Source of the DNA: Paracoccaceae bacterium
Lineage (GTDB): Bacteria; Pseudomonadota; Alphaproteobacteria; Rhodobacterales; Rhodobacteraceae
Reading direction: 5' to 3'
DNA: 5,660 nucleotides
NCBI GenBank assembly: GCA_002401045.1
Contig: NVSA01000139.1
Span: forward strand, 1 to 5,660
The position numbers were made by a program, and so were the translations under genes. A model generated the notes under the pieces. It saw only the letters and a program-made list of their open reading frames with translations. It was not told the origin of the DNA and ran no database searches. This document shows, one piece after another, positions 1-5,660 of the stretch. Each line of letters opens with the position of its first letter. Position 1 is the stretch's first letter.

Positions 1-2029
1 AGTCGGCGACTTGGTTCATCACGGCGCGAATACGGTTCAGCAGGCACAGACGGTTGCGCCGTACCATTTGGTTGTCGGAATTAACCTGTACCGCCTCAAA
101 AAACGCATCAATCGGCGCACGCAAACTGGCCATTGCCACCATTGCCGCGCCGAAATCCTCGGCCTTGATGGCCGCGCTGGTCGCCGCTTGGGCCGTGTCG
201 AGTGCAACAAACAAAGCTTTTTCACTGTCATCCCGCGCAAATTTCACATCTGGGTCTAACTCATACGACACACCGTCTTTTTTCTCTTCGGCGGTCAGGA
301 TATTATTTGCCCGCTTAAAGCCCTGCAACAGGTTGGTACCATCGTCGGTTTTGGTGAAATCCTGCAACGCTTTGGCGCGGTTCACCAACAACGTGAAATC
401 ATCGTTATTTGGCATGGCAAGACAAGCGTCAATAATATCATGGCTGATGCCAGCGTCCTTAAGATAGACCTTTAGGCGGTCGTGGAAGAAGGCCAACAAG
501 TTGGCACAATCCGCCCCTTCATAGCCCTTTGACAGTACATCCAGCATCGGGACGCGTAGATTATTTTCCAACACCAAGCGGATCACACCCAATGCGGCGC
601 GGCGCAGGGCGAACGGATCTTTGGATCCCGTTGGCTTTTCATCAATCGCCCAGAACCCTGTCAGCGTGTCGATTTTATCGGCAAGTGCAACGGCAACTGA
701 AACAGGCTCAGAAGGGACAGCATCCGACGGGCCGAGTGGCGAGTAATGCAACGCGCAAGCATTGGCGATGCTTTGATCCAGCCCTGCCTTTTGCGCGTAA
801 TATTTCCCCATGATGCCTTGCAACTCAGGGAATTCATAGACCATTTCGGACGACAGATCACCCTTAGCAACCTGTGCCGCTGTGCGTGCATTATCCGCAT
901 CTGCACCCACGATTGGCGCTAAAACACTGGCAAGTTCCGCAATCCGCTCAATGCGCGCAGACTGTGTGCCCAGCTTATTATGGAACGTCACATTAGACAG
1001 TTTCGCCGCCATATCGGCCAACGGCGTGCGCAGATCGTTTTCCCAGAAGAATTTCGCATCAGACAGGCGTGCAAAAAGCACCTTTTGGTTGCCCGCCAAG
1101 ATCGTCGCGCCGTTATCCGCCGTTTCGCGGTTAGCGACTGTGACGAATTTTTCAATGCGACCCGTTTTAGGATTGCGCACTGAGAAAAACTTTTGGTGTT
1201 CGCGCATTGAAGTTTGCAAAACCTCCGCAGGCAATTCCAAGAAATCCTCGGCAATATCGCCCATCAGCACTACTGGCCATTCGACCAGCCCTGCAACTTC
1301 AGCCAACAATCCCTTGTCTTCAACCAGTTCCAAGCCTTGGGCAAAGGCCATGTTTTTGGCATCTTCCCAGATATGATCGGCGCGCTCTTGCGCGTCCAGC
1401 ATCACATAGGATTTTTTCAACCCAGCGCGGTAATCATCGAACGAATTCACACTGAACCACTCTGGTGCATGGAAACGGTGCCCTGCGGTCAGGTTGGCGC
1501 TTTCAATACCGTCGATGTCGAAATCAACCACTTGGGCACCATCCGTAGCGGATAAAATGCATAAAATAGAATGCAACGGGCGCACCCAGCGCAAGGTGCC
1601 AGTTCCCCAGCGCATGGATTTTGGCCATGGAAAACTACGGATCACACCGCTGACCACTTCTGCAATAATTTTTGCCGCAGGACGCCCTGGTTTCTCAATC
1701 ACCGCAAAATAGGTCTGACCTTTTTTGTCGTCGCGAATTTCCAGCTGATCAACAGTCAGTCCAACACCGCGCAAAAACCCGTTCAAGGCTTGCTCAGGCG
1801 CGCCCACACGGGGGCCTTTGCGTTCTTCGCGAATGGTTGGGCTTTCATCGAGCAAATCTTCGATGGTCAGGCACAAACGGCGCGGCGTCGAAAAACCAGC
1901 GGCGGCTTTATAAGTCAGCCCAGCATCGACCAGCCCGTTGGTGACAAGCTTTTGTAAATCCTGCGCCGCACGGGTTTGCATCCGCGCAGGGATTTCTTCT
2001 GAAAACAATTCAAGCAGTAAATCAGCCAT
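1..2029 (-). CDS. glyS: Glycyl-tRNA synthetase beta subunit, C-terminus cut by window edge
   Basis: Cytoplasmic beta subunit of the alpha2beta2 glycyl-tRNA synthetase; it binds tRNA-Gly so that the GlyQ partner can charge it with glycine. My translation of the minus strand from the ATG at 2029-2027 is open for 676 codons to the left edge, with no stop or frameshift. It begins MADLLLELFSEEIPARM, a typical GlyS N-terminus. Other family blocks are TPRRL near residue 48, EERKGPRVGAPE at 68-79, FHNKLGT at 349-355, EFPELQGIMGKYYA at 399-412 and SKDPFALRRAALGVIRL at 469-485. The last ~100 residues fit the DALR-type anticodon-binding domain (RRNRLCLLNRIRAV at 657-670). It ends in VAD at the edge; relatives stop shortly after this point, so probably only about 5-15 residues are missing (E. 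coli GlyS has 689). The start lies 6 bases after the preceding stop. The ribosome-binding site is weak (GAAGTGA, 2042-2036) and overlaps that stop, suggesting translational coupling. Identification is very secure. Confidence 0.97.
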   Translation of the reverse strand, partial: MADLLLELFSEEIPARMQTRAAQDLQKLVTNGLVDAGLTYKAAAGFSTPRRLCLTIEDLLDESPTIREERKGPRVGAPEQALNGFLRGVGLTVDQLEIRDDKKGQTYFAVIEKPGRPAAKIIAEVVSGVIRSFPWPKSMRWGTGTLRWVRPLHSILCILSATDGAQVVDFDIDGIESANLTAGHRFHAPEWFSVNSFDDYRAGLKKSYVMLDAQERADHIWEDAKNMAFAQGLELVEDKGLLAEVAGLVEWPVVLMGDIAEDFLELPAEVLQTSMREHQKFFSVRNPKTGRIEKFVTVANRETADNGATILAGNQKVLFARLSDAKFFWENDLRTPLADMAAKLSNVTFHNKLGTQSARIERIAELASVLAPIVGADADNARTAAQVAKGDLSSEMVYEFPELQGIMGKYYAQKAGLDQSIANACALHYSPLGPSDAVPSEPVSVAVALADKIDTLTGFWAIDEKPTGSKDPFALRRAALGVIRLVLENNLRVPMLDVLSKGYEGADCANLLAFFHDRLKVYLKDAGISHDIIDACLAMPNNDDFTLLVNRAKALQDFTKTDDGTNLLQGFKRANNILTAEEKKDGVSYELDPDVKFARDDSEKALFVALDTAQAATSAAIKAEDFGAAMVAMASLRAPIDAFFEAVQVNSDNQMVRRNRLCLLNRIRAVMNQVAD

Positions 2030-2035
2030 GTTGGA

Positions 2036-2911
2036 TCACTTCGTCTTTTGGTGCCATGCGAAACCGCGCCCATCATTATAGATGGCAATCACGCGTTCAA
2101 CGCTGGGGGTTATGGTGTCGCCGATAAAGGCCAAGGCAGTTCCTTGGTCTAAATCAGCCTGAATTTGTGCCGCATCAAAACAACTTAAGCTTTGCGCCTG
2201 CGGCTTTGGTGCTGCATGTGTTTGGTAGGTTTCGGTCAGAAAACCAAAACTCATATCGGTTTTAAAGCAGGCCTGAAATGACAACGGGTTCGCGTCGCTT
2301 TGCACCGATTTTTGCGGGTCAACCACAACAGGTTCCACCGATGTTGCACCGTAAGGCAACAGAGCAATCACGGTTGCGGTATCGCTGTATTTTGGTGCTG
2401 ATGTGGTTTCTTGCGGCTCATCAACGGAACTAGGCGCAGGACAGCCTTCGGGCAGATCGTCACCGCTAAACTTAGCCTCACCACAGGCATTGATTTGACG
2501 CCACATATAGGCTTTGCCATCGGGATATTGCGCAATATAGGTGTTAAACCCGTAAGGCGTGTTTTCATTGGCGAGGATGGCTGTGGCCTTATCCCTCGCC
2601 AAATCTTGGGTCATCTGTCCCGCATCAAAGCATTTAAAGAAACGCGGCGCACGTAGCGGCGTGGCCTCATCTTTATACTGCGTGGTCGGGATATAATCCC
2701 AATCCACATCAAAACAGGCGCGCATTTTGAGCGGCGATGTATCGGCATCAATGCCCGTGTAGTTGGATACCGCAAAGCTATCCCCGTAGGCGATCACATG
2801 CGTCACGCCGCTGACTCGGGTGTAATACGCTCGCTCAATCGAATACCACAGGCCAATGCCCGCAACGACGGCAAAGGTTAGCATGGCTGTAATAATAATT
2901 TTACCATTCAT
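2036..2911 (-). CDS. DUF6446-like membrane-anchored protein with internal duplication (glyQ-glyS spacer gene)
   Basis: A 291-residue protein of unknown function. It starts MNGKIIITAM, and residues 5-23 form one hydrophobic segment (signal anchor). The rest is soluble and probably periplasmic. The body holds two diverged copies of one unit, about residues 36-141 and 178-291. Each has a VIA strand, a D-x-x-PL-x-x-x-ACF block (C66; C215), a CFDA block (C94; C244), a DL helix and a closing YxDGxxxxWxQ block (W137; W286). Copy 1 is followed by NACG and PEGCP (C143, C157), giving six cysteines, consistent with disulfides outside the cytoplasm. I recall single-unit proteins of about 170 residues starting MNGK at this locus in Rhodobacteraceae (DUF6446); this is memory, not a search. 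An in-frame ATG at 2956 would add 15 residues but overlap glyQ by 41 bases; I prefer 2911 because the membrane segment follows it directly, it lies 4 bases after the glyQ stop, and AGGGGG (2928-2923) precedes it by 11 bases. The gene is real and very likely in the glyQ-glyS operon; its function cannot be told from sequence. Confidence 0.9.
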   Translation of the reverse strand: MNGKIIITAMLTFAVVAGIGLWYSIERAYYTRVSGVTHVIAYGDSFAVSNYTGIDADTSPLKMRACFDVDWDYIPTTQYKDEATPLRAPRFFKCFDAGQMTQDLARDKATAILANENTPYGFNTYIAQYPDGKAYMWRQINACGEAKFSGDDLPEGCPAPSSVDEPQETTSAPKYSDTATVIALLPYGATSVEPVVVDPQKSVQSDANPLSFQACFKTDMSFGFLTETYQTHAAPKPQAQSLSCFDAAQIQADLDQGTALAFIGDTITPSVERVIAIYNDGRGFAWHQKTK

Positions 2912-2915
2912 CTGA

Positions 2916-3833
2916 TTACGCGCCCCCTGCTTCGGTTTGTAAGAATGCATCGGCACAGGATTTTGCCAAATTGCGCACCCGCCCGATATAAGCTTGGCGT
3001 TCAGTGACCGAGATCACCCCGCGTGCATCGAGTAGGTTAAACACGTGGCTGGCCTTGATACATTGGTCATAAGCAGGATGTGCCATGATGATTTTACGGC
3101 CCGTTTTAGGATCATCCGCAGGCGCGGCCAAAATACGCTGGCATTCGGCCTCGGCGTCTTTGAAATGTTGCAACAAGGTGTCTGTATCGGCCACATCAAA
3201 GTTCCAGCGTGAATATTCCTGTTCGGTCTGGCGAAACACATCGCCATAGGTCATCGAAATGGCCGCGTCTGGGTCGTTGAACGGCATGTCCATGACGTGA
3301 TCGACGCCCAAAACATACATCGCAAGGCGCTCTAGACCGTAAGTCAGCTCACCCGCGACAGGTTTACAATCATGCCCGCCGACCTGTTGGAAATAGGTGA
3401 ACTGGCTGACTTCCATGCCGTCACACCAAACTTCCCAGCCCAGACCCCAAGCACCCAAAGTCGGGCTTTCCCAGTCATCCTCGACAAAGCGAATATCGTG
3501 CATGTCCATGTCGATCCCGATGGCTTTAAGCGAGCCAAGGTAGAGGTCTTGCAAATCTGGCGGGCTGGGTTTGATCAGCACTTGGTATTGGTAATAATGT
3601 TGCAAACGGTTCGGGTTTTCCCCGTAGCGCCCATCGGTCGGACGGCGCGAGGGTTGAACATAGGCCACAGCCCAAGGTTTCGGCCCCAATGCGCGCAAGG
3701 TGGTGGCAGGGTGAAACGTGCCTGCACCGACCTCCATATCGTAGGGTTGCAGGATCGCACAGCCCTGCGTCGCCCAGTAATTCTGAAGCCGCAAAATGAT
3801 CTCTTGAAAGGAACGGGGTTTATCGCTTGCCAT
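2916..3833 (-). CDS. glyQ: Glycyl-tRNA synthetase alpha subunit
   Basis: Catalytic alpha subunit of the bacterial alpha2beta2 glycyl-tRNA synthetase, a cytoplasmic class II enzyme that forms glycyl-adenylate from glycine and ATP and charges tRNA-Gly together with GlyS. The protein is 305 residues, matching the family (E. coli 303). It shows the characteristic near-invariant N-terminal block: NYWATQGCAILQPYD (18-32), GTFHPATTLRALGP (38-51), and motif 2 around VQPSRRPTDGRYGENPNR (59-76) followed by LQHYYQYQV. Motif 3 is GELTYGLERLAMYV (161-174) with its conserved arginine at 169. The C-terminal part is helical (HPAYDQCIKASHVFNLLDARGVIS region, 252-275). The ATG at 3833 is preceded by AAGGG (3846-3842) with an 8-base gap, a good ribosome-binding site, and MASDKPRSFQ is the expected beginning. 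The gene is intact and is followed after 4 bases by the membrane-protein gene, then glyS. Confidence 0.98.
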   Translation of the reverse strand: MASDKPRSFQEIILRLQNYWATQGCAILQPYDMEVGAGTFHPATTLRALGPKPWAVAYVQPSRRPTDGRYGENPNRLQHYYQYQVLIKPSPPDLQDLYLGSLKAIGIDMDMHDIRFVEDDWESPTLGAWGLGWEVWCDGMEVSQFTYFQQVGGHDCKPVAGELTYGLERLAMYVLGVDHVMDMPFNDPDAAISMTYGDVFRQTEQEYSRWNFDVADTDTLLQHFKDAEAECQRILAAPADDPKTGRKIIMAHPAYDQCIKASHVFNLLDARGVISVTERQAYIGRVRNLAKSCADAFLQTEAGGA

Positions 3834-3841
3834 GTGGTATG

Positions 3842-3846
3842 CCCTT
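3842..3846 (-). promoter_or_regulatory. Ribosome-binding site of glyQ
   Basis: AAGGG on the minus strand lies 8 bases before the glyQ ATG. It supports the 3833 start and is the clearest Shine-Dalgarno match at a gene start in the window. Confidence 0.6.
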
Positions 3847-3864
3847 TGGGGGTGTTTGCTCTTA

Positions 3865-3878
3865 TGCCTATTTAGGCA
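3865..3878. repeat. Short palindrome TGCCTA-TT-TAGGCA over the -10 box
   Basis: Two perfect 6-base arms (3865-3870 and 3873-3878) are separated by two bases. The centre coincides with the candidate -10 hexamer of the glyQ promoter. It could be a small operator or a chance palindrome; the two-base centre is too short for a full hairpin loop, so as RNA only five pairs could form. It is not followed by a T-run, so it is not a terminator. Confidence 0.35.
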
Positions 3879-3897
3879 AACTGGGGTATGGGGTCAA
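3869..3897 (-). promoter_or_regulatory. Candidate sigma-70-type promoter of the glyQ operon
   Basis: On the minus strand TTGACC (3897-3892) is followed after exactly 17 bases by TAAATA (3874-3869). The -35 matches the consensus at five of six positions; the -10 is a weak match (three of six), which is common in alphaproteobacteria. Transcription would start near 3862, giving a leader of about 28 bases that contains the glyQ ribosome-binding site. It is the only well-spaced pair I found in the 109-base gap. The prediction is by eye. Confidence 0.4.
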
Positions 3898-3914
3898 TTG
3901 CGGATGAATGCTTC

Positions 3915-3950
3915 GATTCTATCAGCACAGGACTAAATGATTTTAGAATC
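3915..3950 (-). other. Weak inverted repeat spanning the ATPase stop codon
   Basis: GATTCTA (3915-3921) pairs with TAGAATC (3944-3950). A further three pairs (TCA 3922-3924 with TGA 3938-3940) are possible if TTT 3941-3943 bulges out. The structure overlaps the TAA stop of the ATPase gene (3945-3943). On the transcribed minus strand it is AT-rich and not followed by a run of T, so it does not qualify as a good intrinsic terminator. It might protect the 3' end of the message or be chance. Confidence 0.25.
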
Positions 3951-5660
3951 CGTATTTTTGTTCACGGGTACGGAATGCCTGTTCGCCGCCTTCCAATTGC
4001 TTTTTGATGAGGTCTTTTACTTTTGGCGTATCAATCGAACCGCATAGGGTTTCATCAACAATCGTTTGATCAATACCACTTTCGACAACGGGCGTCAGCC
4101 CTACAATTTGCTCTGCATCACCAAGAACTGGAATATTCGGGTTATGGCTTGAAAACAGAAACTGGCGGCTGTCTTTTGCGGCGCGCATGGTTTTTACAAC
4201 GTGTTTGACAATAAACTCATTGTCCAGATCGTCTTCGGGCTGATCAACAATCAGAGGTGCATCAGCTTTAAGTAGCAATAACATCAAAACAGCCGTCGCC
4301 CGTTGCCCTGCTGAAAGGCGATCAAGGTCTTTCCAGTTTTCTGTTCCGTCGCGCCCTACGTTCAGTTCAATAATGGCTTGGGCGGGTAAGCGGCATTCTT
4401 CAACCTCAAGTGCCAAACCTTCTCCGCCGCTAGCCAGTTTTTGCGCACCCTTGTCTGTGAAGTTGTATGCGTTGGTCAAAGCCGTCGCGCCCTTGCGGAT
4501 ATTGCGCGCGAGTACAGACATAGATAAGTCATCAACTTCTTCTAGGCGCGCAATTGCAGTGCTGTTGTCGCCTTTTGTGTGTTTTGCAAATATTTCCTTG
4601 AGTGGTGTCAAATCGGTACTGGGCTTGACGCTTGCCTTAACGCTAGATTTGAGTTTTTTGGAAACGCCCTTAGCGGCTTTTCCCAATTCATGAAATGCGT
4701 CACGGTCGGCCTTTTCCCATTCATCAATAATTGCCTGACGAGATATTTGAAGTGCTGTCAATTCCTCAAGCAGTTTAGTTTTTTCGGTTTCTTTTGGATT
4801 AAGGTTTTCCACCTGTTCTTTGATAGCAACGTATTTTTCTGGGTCTGCCCCGTCCGCTTTCAATTCTTTGACCAGGGATTCATAGCGCTTTTCGGCGGCT
4901 TCGGAGAGAGGAGACCAAGCTTCTTTCACAGTTTTCAGTTCTTGTGTGGCTTTGTCAGCGGCGGCAATAAGCGCCGTCGCCGCATTTTCTCTCGCGGCGT
5001 TAAGGGTGGTGGAAAGAGCCTCAAGAGGATTTAATACTTCACGGTTGGGCAGTTTCTTGTCCTCTTCCTTTGGAAGAACAAAGGCCTTGTCCGCGTCTTC
5101 AGGCTTTATTTCATCGGCTATCGATTTGAGGTTTTCGATCTTTTGTGAAAGGTTAGAAAGAATGCGTTCTTCATCTTGAAGGGCTGTCTTTTCGCTGAGT
5201 TTTCCAACAAGATCAGTATCGTCAAATTGCTTGAGTTGTTCCTTTAGGGAAGGAAGAGCCGAAAGCACATCATCAAGTTGTTCCAACTTCTGTTGCTTCG
5301 TAGAAATCGTGTTTCTGGATTCTTTCAACCTAGTTCTGATTTCATCCAATATACCTTGTTGACTTTCGCTTTGGCCAACAAACCGTGTTAGAATTTCAGC
5401 AAGTGCATTCTTATCGCGGGTGAGTTCCGAGATTTCATGTTGCCCATAGATTTCGAATGAAGGCATTAATTTTTGTGGGTGTAAATCGGGGATAATTTCA
5501 CCAAACTTGTCTTTGACTTTCGGGTCTTGCCCATACGCCCTTTCTATCAAATAGTATTGTGGCGAAGGAGACGGTGTATGGATCAAAACTGAAATTGCAG
5601 TCTTTGACCCCATAAGAGCCTTGATCATGGATTGGTGACCGCTCTTCGCCTCCTTGCCAC
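3943..5660 (-). CDS. TrlF-family-like SMC/ABC-type ATPase, N-terminus cut by window edge
   Basis: C-terminal 571 residues of a large ATPase; residues are numbered from the first complete codon at 5658. YGQHEISELT (71-80) fits a Q-loop. Residues about 98-185 and 228-320 are charged, heptad-like and predicted coiled coil, separated by a proline-rich break (186-212). A basic stretch follows (326-346). The second ATPase half has the signature LSAGQRATAV (448-457), Walker B APLIVDQPEDDLDN (467-480; D472, E475) and a switch histidine in FSSHNPNIPVLGDAE (H505). This arrangement is that of RecF/SMC-like ATPases, and the VDQPEDDLDN plus HNxNIPVLGDAE pairing matches what I recall of TrlF-family ATPases, which often carry an N-terminal PHP domain. 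Walker A is absent here and must lie upstream of the edge. An ATG at 5628 is not the true start: the frame is open through 5660 and the Q-loop would otherwise have no preceding Walker A. Base composition is more AT-rich than glyQ. A role in DNA handling or phage defence is inference only. Confidence 0.85.
   Translation of the reverse strand, partial: GKEAKSGHQSMIKALMGSKTAISVLIHTPSPSPQYYLIERAYGQDPKVKDKFGEIIPDLHPQKLMPSFEIYGQHEISELTRDKNALAEILTRFVGQSESQQGILDEIRTRLKESRNTISTKQQKLEQLDDVLSALPSLKEQLKQFDDTDLVGKLSEKTALQDEERILSNLSQKIENLKSIADEIKPEDADKAFVLPKEEDKKLPNREVLNPLEALSTTLNAARENAATALIAAADKATQELKTVKEAWSPLSEAAEKRYESLVKELKADGADPEKYVAIKEQVENLNPKETEKTKLLEELTALQISRQAIIDEWEKADRDAFHELGKAAKGVSKKLKSSVKASVKPSTDLTPLKEIFAKHTKGDNSTAIARLEEVDDLSMSVLARNIRKGATALTNAYNFTDKGAQKLASGGEGLALEVEECRLPAQAIIELNVGRDGTENWKDLDRLSAGQRATAVLMLLLLKADAPLIVDQPEDDLDNEFIVKHVVKTMRAAKDSRQFLFSSHNPNIPVLGDAEQIVGLTPVVESGIDQTIVDETLCGSIDTPKVKDLIKKQLEGGEQAFRTREQKYGF

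Noticed and set aside
54..467. Plus-strand ORF of 137 codons
   Set aside because: It lies wholly antisense to glyS, whose frame is continuous and has clear family motifs; the translation resembles no protein I know.
882..1376. Plus-strand ORF of 164 codons
   Set aside because: Antisense shadow of glyS with serine/alanine-rich low-information translation and no recognisable motif.
2912..2956. Upstream ATG at 2956 giving a 306-residue version of the middle protein
   Set aside because: It would overlap glyQ by 41 bases and put 15 polar, basic residues before the membrane segment. The ATG at 2911 gives an MNGK start directly before the anchor and sits 4 bases after the glyQ stop.
3372..3875. 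Plus-strand ORF of 167 codons
   Set aside because: Antisense to glyQ and running into its promoter region; no motif, and the opposite frame is a highly conserved enzyme.
3834..3942. Possible T-box or other riboswitch leader upstream of glyQ
   Set aside because: The whole gap is only 109 bases and the predicted leader about 28, too short for a T-box, and no T-box sequence or terminator/antiterminator pair is visible.
4579..5034. Plus-strand ORF of 151 codons, rich in phenylalanine
   Set aside because: The phenylalanines are the reverse reading of lysine/glutamate codons in the ATPase coiled coil, so it is a shadow and not a membrane protein.
1..5660. CRISPR array, tRNA or rRNA genes, insertion sequence ends
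   Set aside because: No regularly spaced direct repeats, no tRNA-like cloverleaf with a T-loop match, and no transposase or flanking inverted repeats were seen; nearly all of the window is accounted for by four minus-strand genes.

Overview
The window looks chromosomal and alphaproteobacterial, most likely Rhodobacterales (Roseobacter-type). The evidence is a glycyl-tRNA synthetase of the two-subunit (alpha2beta2) bacterial type, with a small membrane-anchored protein gene inserted between the alpha and beta genes. As I recall, this glyQ - DUF6446-like - glyS order is typical of Rhodobacteraceae; I could not search to confirm it. Every supported gene is on the minus strand, so the region reads from right to left. 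Long plus-strand ORFs exist but are antisense shadows.

Layout, in the direction of transcription. (1) 5660 to 3943: the C-terminal 571 residues of a large SMC/ABC-type ATPase resembling the TrlF family (long coiled coil, then signature motif, Walker B and switch histidine). The reading frame is open to the window edge, so the N-terminus, including Walker A, lies outside. This stretch is visibly more AT-rich than its neighbours and may be acquired accessory DNA, possibly defence-related. (2) 3942 to 3834: a 109-base intergenic gap with a plausible promoter for the synthetase operon, a short palindrome over its -10 box, and a weak inverted repeat at the end of the ATPase gene but no convincing intrinsic terminator. 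(3) 3833 to 2916: glyQ, complete. (4) 2911 to 2036: a 291-residue protein with one N-terminal membrane anchor and an exported domain that appears to be an internal duplication of a DUF6446-like unit. (5) 2029 to the left edge: glyS, 676 residues visible, probably lacking only its last few residues.

GlyQ and GlyS form the glycyl-tRNA synthetase. The three genes are separated by only 4 and 6 bases, which points to one operon with coupled translation, so the middle protein is probably made together with the synthetase although its role is unknown. The ATPase gene is a separate unit placed just upstream. The two points most worth a second look are the duplicated middle protein and the truncated TrlF-like ATPase next to a housekeeping operon.
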